Assembly (NCBI GenBank): GCA_030619685.1
Contig: JAUXAX010000048.1
Coordinates: 1 to 15,950, forward strand
DNA length: 15,950 bases
Reading direction: 5' to 3'
Source: Dehalococcoidia bacterium
Lineage (GTDB): Bacteria > Chloroflexota > Dehalococcoidia > SZUA-161
Under the pieces are notes generated by a model. It was not told the origin of the DNA. It ran no database searches and saw only the letters and a program-made list of their open reading frames with translations. Both the position numbers and the translations under genes were made by a program. Of this stretch, positions 6,849-14,317 are shown one piece after another (within the stretch, counting starts at the first letter, position 1; the number at the start of each line of letters is the position of its first letter).

Positions 6849-7844
6849 ATGCACCAGCCTGAATTCGAAGTCCACCCGTCTGTTTTGTCCGGGGAAACAT
6901 CCGATATCTACTTCCTGCGCACAAGAGACATCCTGCAAAGTGAGGGGCTTGACCCGGTGGCGACTATGGAGGTTTTCCCCAGCAGGGATGGGATGCTGTG
7001 CGGTATGAGAGAGGTGAAGGCTTTGCTCGACAAGGTCTTGCCACAGGGCAGTGAGGTCTGGGCATTGTCTGAGGGCGATCATATGCAGAGGAAAGAGGTT
7101 GCCCTGAGGATAACCGCCCCCTACCAGTCCTTCGCAGTGTACGAGACCGCTATCGTGGGGATACTAGCTCAATGTAGCGGCTGGGCGACAGCTGCCGCGG
7201 AATGCGTCGACGCAGCCCAGGGTATCCCCATCATAAGTTTCGGGGCTCGCCACGTTCATCCGCTGATATCCCCAGTAATGGAATATGCAGCAGTTGTAGG
7301 TGGTTGCCAGTCATGCTCCTCGGTAGCGGGGGCTAGGCTGGCAGGAGTCACCCCTGCGGGCACCATGCCCCACGCCCTGATCCTAGTCATGGGCGACACT
7401 GCCAAGGCAACCCTGGCCTTCGATAAACACATGCCGCCAGATGTGCCCCGCATCTCTCTGGTCGATACCTTTAAGGATGAGGCTGAAGAAAGCGTGATTG
7501 TGGCGCAAGCGTTGGGGGGAAAGCTATCTGGAGTGAGGCTGGATACCCCGCCGGAGCGCGGTCGCGTTACAGCTGACCTGGTCAAGGAGGTGAGAGCCAG
7601 GCTAGACCTAGCAGGGTTCAAGGAGGTAGAGGTATTCGTCAGCGGTGGGCTTGACCCAGACCGCATCAGGTACTTTGTGGAGAATGGAGCACCGGTCGAT
7701 GGCTTTGGCGTAGGGAGTTATATAAGCGGGGCCAAGCCGATCGACTTCACCGCTGACTTGCACGAGGTGGAGGGGAAACCTGTAGCCAAGAGGGGAAGGA
7801 TCCCTGGCATCACCCCCAACCCCAGGCTTAAACGCATAATATAA
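6849..7844 (+). CDS. pncB: Nicotinate phosphoribosyltransferase
   Basis: This 331-residue enzyme makes nicotinate mononucleotide from nicotinate and PRPP, the step after nicotinamidase in NAD salvage (Preiss-Handler route). Visible motifs: FGARHVHP (131-138), GTMPHALI (171-178), VDTFKDE (205-211), VRLDTP (229-234), SGGLDPD (265-271) and FGVGSYIS (286-293), which make up the phosphoribosyl and nicotinate binding barrel. It is shorter than the E. coli enzyme and resembles the compact archaeal-type and Chloroflexota forms. I chose the ATG at 6849, with GGAG five bases upstream; the GTG at 6843, which overlaps the previous stop as GTGA, would add two residues. Spacing with the hydrolase implies one operon. 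Confidence 0.92.
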   Translation: MHQPEFEVHPSVLSGETSDIYFLRTRDILQSEGLDPVATMEVFPSRDGMLCGMREVKALLDKVLPQGSEVWALSEGDHMQRKEVALRITAPYQSFAVYETAIVGILAQCSGWATAAAECVDAAQGIPIISFGARHVHPLISPVMEYAAVVGGCQSCSSVAGARLAGVTPAGTMPHALILVMGDTAKATLAFDKHMPPDVPRISLVDTFKDEAEESVIVAQALGGKLSGVRLDTPPERGRVTADLVKEVRARLDLAGFKEVEVFVSGGLDPDRIRYFVENGAPVDGFGVGSYISGAKPIDFTADLHEVEGKPVAKRGRIPGITPNPRLKRII

Positions 7845-7899
7845 TATAGGGCAAGCATTCCGGCTGAACGCTTACAATGTAAGATCCCTCACAGGGCAC

Positions 7900-7928
7900 T
7901 TCTCAACAGTGCTGGGTCGAGGTATAAT
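7900..7928 (+). promoter_or_regulatory. Promoter for the RAM-domain gene
   Basis: TTCTCA (-35, 4/6; 7900-7905), 17 bases, TATAAT (-10, 6/6; 7923-7928). It implies a leader of about 100 bases before the ATG at 8039. In that leader GGTTACC (8007-8013) can pair with GGTAAGCC (8029-8036) with one bulge, holding the ribosome site GGAAAGGGGG in the loop. The rest of the 194-base gap shows nothing else. Confidence 0.55.
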
Positions 7929-8038
7929 GTGGGATGGCTTGTTCCCTATCGAATGAGCTGCAGGAAGAAAGCGGAAATCCCGTCCATTGAAGTTCACCAG
8001 AATCCCGGTTACCTAAGGGTGGAAAGGGGGTAAGCCTA

Positions 8039-8278
8039 ATGGCTGCCAGAGCTTATGTATTGATCGAGACCTCGGTAGGCAAGACAAAGGATGTGGCCCT
8101 CGCTCTCCGCAAAGTAGGAGGTGTGCAAGAAGTAAATGCTGTTACCGGCCCCTATGATGTGATCGCAGTGATTGAGGGAGCAGACCTGACCGCAGTTGGT
8201 AACCTAGTCACCAATGAAATCCACCCCGTAGGCGGCATAGAGAGGACTGTAACCTGCCTGGCGGTGGATTTCACCTAG
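8039..8278 (+). CDS. Stand-alone RAM (AsnC/Lrp C-terminal) ligand-binding domain protein
   Basis: The 79-residue protein corresponds to the C-terminal effector domain of Lrp/AsnC regulators and has no helix-turn-helix. It shows the beta-alpha-beta-beta-alpha-beta pattern: AYVLIETSVGKTKDVALALRK, then VNAVTGPYDVIAVIEG (33-48, the typical GxYDxxxxv stretch), then a helix and ERTVTCLAVDF. Stand-alone RAM proteins form rings or oligomers that bind small ligands, often amino acids, and can modulate full-length Lrp proteins. The ligand here is unknown. A strong G-rich ribosome site lies eight bases before the ATG. It begins the unit leading to two acyl-CoA dehydrogenases, so it might sense a related metabolite; that is inference from position only. 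Confidence 0.85.
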   Translation: MAARAYVLIETSVGKTKDVALALRKVGGVQEVNAVTGPYDVIAVIEGADLTAVGNLVTNEIHPVGGIERTVTCLAVDFT

Positions 8279-8351
8279 AGCAAACGCCAACATTGTTCAG
8301 TCGACTTGAGCGGTGAAGATGCTGAATCGCAGCGCTGAAAGGGAGTGATGC

Positions 8352-9539
8352 ATGGATTTCCAATTCAGCGAAGAACAGGATAGGTTTCGCCAAGAAGTAA
8401 AGGGTTTCCTGGCCAAGCAACTCCCTTCCGACTGGTTGCATGGTGGCGCGCCAGAAGAGGAAACGGATGAATGGTGGGATATTACTCAGAGGTTCTTGCG
8501 AGCAATGGCCGAGAGGGGATGGATATCCTTCACCTGGCCCAAGGAATACGGGGGCCGGGAGCGCCCGCTGTGGGAAGACGCCATTTTGGGCGAGGAGCTT
8601 GCCTACTGGAGAGCGCCAGCGATGGATTACTGGTACCGCTGGAAGATGATAAGCGCTCTCCTGCTCAACTTCGGCAATGAGGCACAGAAGAGGAAGCACC
8701 TGCCGGGAATAGCCAAGGGAGAGTTCTACTGGGCTCAGGGTTTCAGCGAGCCCGGGGCTGGCTCCGACCTAGGAGCCGTACAGGTACGTGCTGTGGAGAA
8801 GGACGACTGCTGGGTGATCAACGGGCAAAAAATCTGGACTACCGCCGCCCACCGCTCCCACTGGTGCTTCGCGCCGGTGATGACTGATCCCGATGCCCCA
8901 AAGCGCTCGCGAATGCTCAGCATGCTTCTCATCGATATGAAGACCCCGGGCATCACGGTGAACGTCCTGGAAAGCATGGAGGGAGTGGGGCACCTTTGCG
9001 AGGTCTTTTTCGACGACGTCCGCGTGCCCAAGGGGAACCTGGTAGGTGAAAGAGGCCGAGGCTGGCTGGCAGCCATGGTGCTGGTGAACATCGAAAGGTC
9101 GGGGACGGGATTTGCCTCTTTGCCGCAGCGGATTCTAGAGGAACTGATTGAGTTTGTGAAGGGGACCAGGTGCAATGGCGCACCTTTAGCCCAAGACCCA
9201 CTAGTACGACACAAGCTGGCAGAAATGGCTATCGAGATACAGGTTTGCCGGATGCTCGCCTACCGGACAGCCTGGGTACAGGCCACGGGGCAGGACGTCA
9301 CCTCTGTGGGAGCCATGATCAAGCTGTTTGGCAGCGAGCTGATGCAGAGGATTTCCAATACGGGGCTGCAGATCCTGGGTCTCTATGGGCAGATTGAGCC
9401 AGGCTCCAGGGGGGCCAGACTTGGCGGCTTAATTGAGCGGGATTACCTGTGGAATGTGAGCATAACGATAGCCGGGGGCACCTCTGAGATCCAGCGGATT
9501 ATTATCTCCACAATGGGACTGGGGCTGCCCAGAATGTAG
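8352..9539 (+). CDS. Acyl-CoA dehydrogenase, probable catalytic subunit of a pair
   Basis: This 395-residue FAD enzyme oxidises acyl-CoA to the 2,3-enoyl-CoA, passing electrons to an electron-transfer flavoprotein. Visible: N-terminal FSEEQDRFRQEVKGFL (5-20), EYGGRERP (65-72), the flavin segment AQGFSEPGAGSDLGA (128-142), INGQKIWTT (156-164), DDVRVPKGNLVGE (221-233) and IAGGTSEIQRI (373-383). The medium-chain-type base position (Glu in YEGTxxIQ) is Gly here. E248 in VNIERSG aligns with the isovaleryl-CoA-dehydrogenase-type base position instead, so the enzyme is probably active. The ribosome site GGGAGTG precedes the ATG. The next gene is a second dehydrogenase lacking both bases, suggesting a heteromeric alpha-beta enzyme of the kind known for steroid side-chain dehydrogenases. 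The substrate is unknown. Confidence 0.92.
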   Translation: MDFQFSEEQDRFRQEVKGFLAKQLPSDWLHGGAPEEETDEWWDITQRFLRAMAERGWISFTWPKEYGGRERPLWEDAILGEELAYWRAPAMDYWYRWKMISALLLNFGNEAQKRKHLPGIAKGEFYWAQGFSEPGAGSDLGAVQVRAVEKDDCWVINGQKIWTTAAHRSHWCFAPVMTDPDAPKRSRMLSMLLIDMKTPGITVNVLESMEGVGHLCEVFFDDVRVPKGNLVGERGRGWLAAMVLVNIERSGTGFASLPQRILEELIEFVKGTRCNGAPLAQDPLVRHKLAEMAIEIQVCRMLAYRTAWVQATGQDVTSVGAMIKLFGSELMQRISNTGLQILGLYGQIEPGSRGARLGGLIERDYLWNVSITIAGGTSEIQRIIISTMGLGLPRM

Positions 9540-9576
9540 AGTTTAGCATAACACTGAAGGATAGGGGGTAAAGACC

Positions 9577-10710
9577 ATGGATTTTGCGCTTAGCGAAGAG
9601 CAGGAAATGCTGCGGAAGATGTCTCGTGATTTTCTGCAGAATGAGTGCCCCAAGTCGCTGGTGAGGGAAATGGAGGAGGATGAAAAGGGATATTCTCCAG
9701 AGCTGTGGAAGAAGATGGCGGGGCTGGGATGGATGGGGCTGGTCTTCCCTGAGGAATATGGCGGGGAAGGGCTAGATTTCCTGGATCTGACAGTTCTCAT
9801 CGAGGAGCTAGGGCGGGCGCTGGTACCCGGACCCTATCTATCCACGGTGGTGTACTGCGGCTTACCTATCCTGGCAGCGGGCACCGATGAGCAGAAGCGC
9901 GAGTTTCTGCCCAAGATAGCCAAGGGCGATCTGATACTCTCTCTAGCCCTGACCGAACCCAGCGCCAGCTGGGATGCGGCTGGGATCACAGTTAAGGCAA
10001 CGCCCGAAGGGGATGATTTTGTTATCAGCGGCACCAAGCTCTTTATTTCCGATGCCCACATTGCTGACTGCCTGCTATGCGTCACCAGGACAAAGGAGAG
10101 CGGGGATGCGGAGGACGGGATCACCCTCTTTCTGGTAGACGCCAAGAGCCCGGGGATAAGCTGCACCGCATTAAGAACGATCGCCTCCGACAGGCAGTTT
10201 GAGGTCGTCTTCGATAAGGTGCGGGTTCCCCGAAAGAACATGCTTGGGGAACCTGATCATGGCTGGGCGGTAGTCAAGGAGATGCTGCCCAAAGCTACGC
10301 TTGCCCAATGTGCCCTTATGGTAGGCGGCGCCCAGCAGGTTCTGGAGATGACCGTCAACTACGCCAAGGAAAGGGTGCAGTTCGGCCGACCCATCGGGAG
10401 CTTCCAGGCGATTCAGCACAAGTGCGCCGATATGGCAACCGATGTCGATGGATGCCGCTTTATCGCCTATCAGGCGGCATGGAAGCTGAGCGAGGGGCTT
10501 CCCTGCGCTTTAGAGGTCTCTATGGCCAAGGCGTGGGTGAGCGAGGCCTACCGGCGTACCTGTGTGGAGGGGCACCAGATTCACGGCGGCATCGGCTTCA
10601 TCAAGGATCACGACATGCAGCTTTACTATCGTCGGGCCAAGGCGTCAGAGCTCATGTTCGGCGACGCCGACTATCACCGCGAGCTGGTAGCACAGCAGAT
10701 AGGCCTTTAA
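9577..10710 (+). CDS. Acyl-CoA dehydrogenase-like subunit lacking the usual catalytic base
   Basis: This 377-residue member of the acyl-CoA dehydrogenase fold begins 37 bases after the previous one, with a GGGGG ribosome site. Visible: LSEEQEMLRKMSRDFL (5-20), FPEEYGGEGLDFLDL (57-71), LALTEPSASWDAAG (123-136), VISGTKLFISDA (149-160), KVRVPRKNMLGE (214-225), ERVQFGRPIGSFQAIQHK (265-282, FAD-binding Arg) and HQIHGGIGFIKDHDMQLYYRR (333-353). At the isovaleryl-type base position the alignment gives Ala240, and the end region reads MFGDADYH instead of YEGTxxIQ, so no standard base is visible. It is therefore probably the non-catalytic or FAD-holding partner of the upstream subunit. Whether the two form one complex needs biochemical proof. 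Confidence 0.9.
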   Translation: MDFALSEEQEMLRKMSRDFLQNECPKSLVREMEEDEKGYSPELWKKMAGLGWMGLVFPEEYGGEGLDFLDLTVLIEELGRALVPGPYLSTVVYCGLPILAAGTDEQKREFLPKIAKGDLILSLALTEPSASWDAAGITVKATPEGDDFVISGTKLFISDAHIADCLLCVTRTKESGDAEDGITLFLVDAKSPGISCTALRTIASDRQFEVVFDKVRVPRKNMLGEPDHGWAVVKEMLPKATLAQCALMVGGAQQVLEMTVNYAKERVQFGRPIGSFQAIQHKCADMATDVDGCRFIAYQAAWKLSEGLPCALEVSMAKAWVSEAYRRTCVEGHQIHGGIGFIKDHDMQLYYRRAKASELMFGDADYHRELVAQQIGL

Positions 10711-10734
10711 CCCTTTGGGTTGGGTCAATCGGTG

Positions 10735-10788
10735 TTCTAGGTTCTAGGTTCTACGTTCAAGGCTAACCTAGAACGTAGCACTTAGAAC
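10735..10788. repeat. Imperfect palindromic repeat with TTCTAGG units
   Basis: Three 7-base units (TTCTAGG twice, then TTCTACG; 10735-10755) run into an inverted repeat: left arm 10741-10762, right arm 10767-10788, matching at 19 of 22 positions around a four-base loop (CTAA). It fills most of the gap between the second dehydrogenase and the HIT gene. It resembles a dispersed palindromic element; there is no T-run for termination. Confidence 0.7.
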
Positions 10789-10813
10789 ATTTCGAAAGCT
10801 GAATACTTGTGAA

Positions 10814-11152
10814 ATGAGTTGCATCTTCTGCCGCATTATAAGCGGCGAGATTCAAAGCGATATCCTCTATCAGGATGAGCAGGCAGTCGCCTTTCGCGAC
10901 GTCAACCCTAAAGCCCCGGTGCACCTGCTCCTGGTACCCAGGAAACACATTGAGTCGGCGGCTGAGCTAACCGAGGACGAGGCGCCGATTCTTGGACACC
11001 TGGTGGCAGTGGCAAACCGACTCGCCAGGGAGGCGGGCATCTCTGAGAAAGGGTATCGCCTGGTGGTCAACTGCGGGCCCCATGGGGGACAGGTGGTGCC
11101 TCATCTTCACCTCCACCTCCTCGGCGGACGCCAGATGGGCAAGCTGGGCTAG
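10814..11152 (+). CDS. HIT-family (HINT/PKCI-type) nucleotide hydrolase
   Basis: This 112-residue histidine-triad protein probably hydrolyses purine nucleoside phosphoramidates or related adenylated compounds in the cytosol. It shows CIFCRIISGEI (3-13, Cys pair usual in zinc-containing HINT members), AFRDVNPKAPVHLLLVPRKHI (26-46) and the triad PHLHLHLL (96-103) with H97, H99 and H101. Length and layout are normal for the family. The ATG has no clear Shine-Dalgarno site. It lies after the palindromic repeat and is followed by an intrinsic terminator, so it probably ends the plus-strand unit. It has no obvious link to the dehydrogenases. Confidence 0.93.
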   Translation: MSCIFCRIISGEIQSDILYQDEQAVAFRDVNPKAPVHLLLVPRKHIESAAELTEDEAPILGHLVAVANRLAREAGISEKGYRLVVNCGPHGGQVVPHLHLHLLGGRQMGKLG

Positions 11153-11237
11153 GCTCACTAGAGTGCGAAATTCAATAACGACAGCTTCGCCTTCGCCTTT
11201 GAGGTAGCAGCCTAGTAGCAGGACACCTGTGGAAAAG

Positions 11238-11266
11238 AAAGGGGCCTCTTTGAGGTCTCTTTTTCA
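11238..11266 (+). terminator. Intrinsic terminator after the HIT gene
   Basis: A stem AGGGGCCTC (11240-11248) pairs with GAGGTCTCT (11252-11260) using two G-U pairs, extended by A-T pairs, with a TTT loop and a following T-run (TTTTT, then C). The rest of 11153-11360 holds a second small hairpin (next entry) and nothing else recognised. Confidence 0.7.
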
Positions 11267-11286
11267 TTATGAGGGTCGACCTTAGA

Positions 11287-11310
11287 ATACCCGAAAGGGG
11301 TTTTCGGTAT
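11287..11310 (-). terminator. Possible terminator hairpin of the TPR lipoprotein gene
   Basis: Arms at 11287-11296 and 11301-11310 pair at nine of ten positions (one G-U pair, one mismatch) around GGGG. It lies about 50 bases past the minus-strand TPR stop. There is no T-run, so an intrinsic terminator is uncertain. Confidence 0.3.
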
Positions 11311-11360
11311 CTGATAGCGAAGCAAGCAGATAGCCAGGCAGGGTAAAGAGCTAGTACGCT

Positions 11361-12416
11361 TTACTTGGTAAGTTCTTCAATCTGCTGCGTGGCTATTTCG
11401 ATTAACTCAGGATCAGCAGTGAGAGTGAGGACCTTCTCAAAGTCAGCTATAGCCTCGGCTTTTTTACCCTGCAGTTTGTAGGCCAAGGCTCTAATGAGAT
11501 AGAGCTCAGCATCGTTTGGGTTTAGCTCGATGACCTTGTTGCAGTCGGCGATCGCCAGGTCGTATTCCCCCCTGCTGGCGTAGGCCGTAGCTCTATTGAC
11601 GTAGGCCAGAGCCATGTTGGGGTCAAGCTCGATCGCCTTGTTGTAGTCGGCGATCGCCAGATCGTACTGCCCCGTGCTGCTGTAGGCCGCGGCTCTGTTG
11701 ACGTAGGCCAGAGCCATGTTGGGGGCAAGCTCGATGACCTTGTTATAGTCAGCGATCGCCAGATCGTACTGCCCCTTCCTGGCGTAGGCTGCGGCTCTGT
11801 TGTTGTAGGCCAGAGCCAGGTTGGGGGCAAGCTCGATGACCTTGTTGTAGTCGGCGATCGCCAGATCGTACTGCCCCTTGCTGGCGTAGGCCGCAGCTCT
11901 GTTGTTGTAGGCCAGAGCCATGTCGGGCTCAAGCTCGATCGCCTTGTTGCAGTAGGCGATCGCCAGATCGTACTGCCCCTTGCAGGCGTAGGCTGCGGCT
12001 CTATTGTTGTAGGCCTGGGCCAGGTTGGGGTCAAGCTCGATCGCCTTGTTGCAGTCGGCGATCGCCAGATCGTGCTGCCCCTTGCTGGCGTAAGCGTAGG
12101 CTCTGTTGTTGTAGGCCTGGGCCAGATTGGGGTCAAGCTCGATCGCCTTGTTGCAGTCAGCGATCGCCGGGTCGTACTGCCCCTTCCCGTTGTAGGCCCT
12201 GGCCCTATTGACGTAGGCCAGAAGCAGGTTGGGGTCAAGCTCGATCGCCTTGACGTACTCCCCTATCGCTTTATCATAGCGCCCCTCATCAGCCAACTTG
12301 TTGCCCTGGTCAAGGTGCCACTCAGCTGTGCGTGTCGCAGGGGCTTCGCAGGCCGCGAGGATGCCGCCGAGTAGCAAAACCAACCCGAGAAGAAGAACAA
12401 TCCGACCGCGATCCAT
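11361..12416 (-). CDS. TPR-repeat lipoprotein
   Basis: The 351-residue protein starts with a basic n-region, a Leu-rich stretch and a lipobox LAAC with Cys23, so it should be a lipid-anchored, exported protein. Residues 31-336 are exactly nine tetratricopeptide repeats of 34 residues (consensus A-YxNRAxAYxxKGQYDLAIADxNKAIELDPN), which form a helical superhelix used for protein binding. A short helix (337-351) closes the array. Repeats 3 to 8 are nearly identical, and the DNA shows a 102-base period, so the array grew by recent duplication. GGTGGAG just upstream supports the ATG; a good promoter lies at 12467-12496. The partner is unknown; neighbours are other exported repeat proteins, suggesting an envelope scaffold. 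Confidence 0.92.
   Translation of the reverse strand: MDRGRIVLLLGLVLLLGGILAACEAPATRTAEWHLDQGNKLADEGRYDKAIGEYVKAIELDPNLLLAYVNRARAYNGKGQYDPAIADCNKAIELDPNLAQAYNNRAYAYASKGQHDLAIADCNKAIELDPNLAQAYNNRAAAYACKGQYDLAIAYCNKAIELEPDMALAYNNRAAAYASKGQYDLAIADYNKVIELAPNLALAYNNRAAAYARKGQYDLAIADYNKVIELAPNMALAYVNRAAAYSSTGQYDLAIADYNKAIELDPNMALAYVNRATAYASRGEYDLAIADCNKVIELNPNDAELYLIRALAYKLQGKKAEAIADFEKVLTLTADPELIEIATQQIEELTK
11409..12326 (-). repeat. Tandem array of nine 102-base TPR units
   Basis: The coding repeat is in strict 102-base register. A marker is the octamer GCGATCGC, which recurs seven times at 11548, 11650, 11752, 11854, 11956, 12058 and 12160, encoding the LAIAD/LAIAY part. The outer units (first and ninth) are more divergent than the central ones. 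Confidence 0.9.
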
Positions 12417-12466
12417 ACTCCACCTGCCTGTGTCAAATTATGGTCATAGCCGAGCGCCGCGGACGC

Positions 12467-12496
12467 ATGATAACGTCGTCGGGGGGTAACTGTCAA
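12467..12496 (-). promoter_or_regulatory. Promoter of the TPR lipoprotein gene
   Basis: On the minus strand: TTGACA (-35, 6/6; 12491-12496), 18 bases, TATCAT (-10, 5/6; 12467-12472), about 50 bases before the ATG at 12416. Confidence 0.75.
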
Positions 12497-12542
12497 CCTC
12501 GGCTGGTGATCCTTCGCTTGGCCGGCAAAGACCAGGAAAGAG

Positions 12543-12570
12543 TGAGGCGACCCATTGACGGGTCGCCTCA
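12543..12570 (-). terminator. Hairpin after the Ala/Asp repeat gene
   Basis: A perfect 11-base stem, TGAGGCGACCC (12543-12553) with GGGTCGCCTCA (12560-12570), has the six-base loop ATTGAC. It lies 29 bases past the minus-strand stop at 12599 and before the TPR promoter, the right place for a terminator. On the minus strand it is followed only by CTCTTTCC, a weak T-run. Its GCGACCC/GGGTCGC core resembles the palindrome at 6226-6254. Confidence 0.55.
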
Positions 12571-12598
12571 GTCCTATTAGCGTGAAACGGGCTGTGTA

Positions 12599-14317
12599 TC
12601 ATGGCGTGACATCGGCATTGACTTCCACACCCCATTCAGAATCAGCCGCGCTTGTAGCAGTAGCTTCGCCACCCAGCAAACTGAAGCTATGTGAGGTGCT
12701 TATCGCCAGGTCATCACCATCATTGGTAGCACCCGAAGCCCAGGCAACTCCTCCCGGTCCAACGTCAATGTCATAGCCAGCGGGAGCGCCATCAGCGACT
12801 TTGTTGTCCTCTGTAGCATCAGCTGTTGAGGAGCTAATAGCGGTACCACCAAGTACAGCGTCGGCATCGGCCTTAGCAACGGCATCGCCGCACTTCTCAG
12901 CATCAGCGGTGGCGTCAGCAACGGCAACGCTGCCCGTGGAAGCATCAGCATCGGCGTCAGCAGAGGCATCGCCGCCCATGGCAGCATCAGCATCGGCGTC
13001 AGCAACAGCTACACTGAAGCATTCAGCATCAGCATCGGCGTCAGCGTAGGCATCGCCGCCCCTGGTAGCATCGGCATCAGCCACAGCAACGGCAAGGCTG
13101 CCCATGTCAGCATCAGCCGTGGCGTCTGCATCGGCGTCAGAGCGACAATCATCAGCATCAGCCGTAGCAACAGCGACAGCAAGGCTGCCCATGTCAGCAT
13201 CAGCGATGGCGTCTGCATCGGCGTCACCCTTATCGTCAGCATCAGCAACTGCAACAGCAAAGGCAGCGCTGTCCATGTCAGCATCAGCGATGGCGTCTGC
13301 ATCGGCGTCACCACGATCATCAGCATCAGCAACAGCAACAGCAACGGCAAGGCTGCCAAACATAGCTGTAGCAGTGGCATCGGCGTCGGCGTCACCCCTA
13401 TCATCAGCTACGGCATCGGCATCAGCAAAAGCCATACTGCCGAACATAGCTATAGCAGTAGCATCGGCATCGGCATCGCAACTGGCTTCAGCATCGGCGT
13501 CAGCAACAGCGTGACTGTCATACATAGCCACAGCTAAAGCATCGGCGTTGGCATCGCCGCCCAAGCAGGTATCAGCATCAGCGTCAGCAACAGCGTGACT
13601 GTCATACATAGCTATAGCAGTAGCATCGGCATCGGCATCGCCGCCCAAGAAGGCATTAGCCGTGGCGTGAGCAACAGCGGTACTCCATTCTTCAGCTATA
13701 GCTATGGCATCGGCATCGGCGTCGACACAGTTGAATAACGCAGCTACAGCATTAGCCTCGGCGTCGGCATCAGCGTGACTGAACTGTTTAGCTACAGCTA
13801 AAGCACAGGCGTCGGCGTCGGCACCGGCGAATAACGCAGCTACAGCATTAGCGGTGGCGTCGGCATCAGCGTAACTGATCCATTCAGCTACAGCTATAGC
13901 ACAGGCGTCGGCTTCGGCATCGGCGAATATCGCAGCAAAAGCATTAGCCTCGGCGTCGGCATCAGCGCCACTGATCCATTCAGATGAAGCTATAGCACAG
14001 GCGTTGGCATCGGCGTCGGCGCAAAACGCATCTACAGCTAAAGCATCGGCGTAAGCGTGGGCGTAACTCAATTTAGATACAGCTAAAGCCCACGCGGTCG
14101 CGTCACATCCTCTATCCCTCGAGTCCGAACCGGTGCCAAATGGAATGACCAGAGCAAGAGCCCCACCTGAGCTCTGCCCCCAACCAGACACTCTGGCATA
14201 GGGCCACGGCCCCGCTTCAGCTTCAGCGCCCCCAGAGGCCTGGGCAACACCAGCCGTACCTAGAAAAAGGCTGACAAGCATTACTACAGTTACTAGAACT
14301 AGAATTAGCTTCTTCAT
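12599..14317 (-). CDS. Secreted Ala/Asp alternating beta-repeat protein, function unknown
   Basis: I do not recognise this 572-residue protein. It starts with a clear signal peptide (KK, Leu/Val core, AQA cleaved near residue 27). Residues 71-490 are about 15 imperfect repeats of 27-28 residues (about 32 in the first three or four), each of the form GDADADAxAxAM, a short turn (YDS, FGS, MGS), then xAVADADAD and a second turn. Ala occupies every second position, with Asp, Thr, Val or Ile between, and this phase is kept through the turns. That pattern predicts short beta strands with one all-Ala face and one acidic face, as in a beta-solenoid or silk-like stack, possibly binding cations. Lys and Arg are rare; about 11 Cys lie mostly in turns. 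Residues 491-572 are non-repetitive, perhaps a cap. A perfect AGGAGGTGA seven bases before the ATG predicts high expression. Confidence 0.85.
   Translation of the reverse strand: MKKLILVLVTVVMLVSLFLGTAGVAQASGGAEAEAGPWPYARVSGWGQSSGGALALVIPFGTGSDSRDRGCDATAWALAVSKLSYAHAYADALAVDAFCADADANACAIASSEWISGADADAEANAFAAIFADAEADACAIAVAEWISYADADATANAVAALFAGADADACALAVAKQFSHADADAEANAVAALFNCVDADADAIAIAEEWSTAVAHATANAFLGGDADADATAIAMYDSHAVADADADTCLGGDANADALAVAMYDSHAVADADAEASCDADADATAIAMFGSMAFADADAVADDRGDADADATATAMFGSLAVAVAVADADDRGDADADAIADADMDSAAFAVAVADADDKGDADADAIADADMGSLAVAVATADADDCRSDADADATADADMGSLAVAVADADATRGGDAYADADADAECFSVAVADADADAAMGGDASADADADASTGSVAVADATADAEKCGDAVAKADADAVLGGTAISSSTADATEDNKVADGAPAGYDIDVGPGGVAWASGATNDGDDLAISTSHSFSLLGGEATATSAADSEWGVEVNADVTP
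12848..14107 (-). repeat. Low-complexity coding repeat (GAT-GCN codon alternation)
   Basis: This DNA encodes the Ala/Asp array. Six-base words GCATCG and GCATCA recur throughout on the plus strand, grouped in units of about 81-96 bases. Opposite-strand and shifted frames therefore stay open (Ser-Ala or Leu-Met-rich), but these are shadows. Confidence 0.85.

Noticed and set aside
11522..12238. 238-codon repeat protein in a shifted minus-strand frame
   Set aside because: It is a frame shadow of the 102-base TPR array; the lipobox, ribosome site and promoter belong to the TPR frame.
13104..13514. Ser/Ala-rich plus-strand frame opposite the Ala/Asp protein
   Set aside because: GAT-GCN repeats read as Ser-Ala on the other strand; there is no signal peptide, ribosome site or promoter for it.
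11409..14107. CRISPR-like regular repeats
   Set aside because: Both repeat tracts are in-frame coding repeats without unique spacers between identical short repeats, and no cas genes are present.
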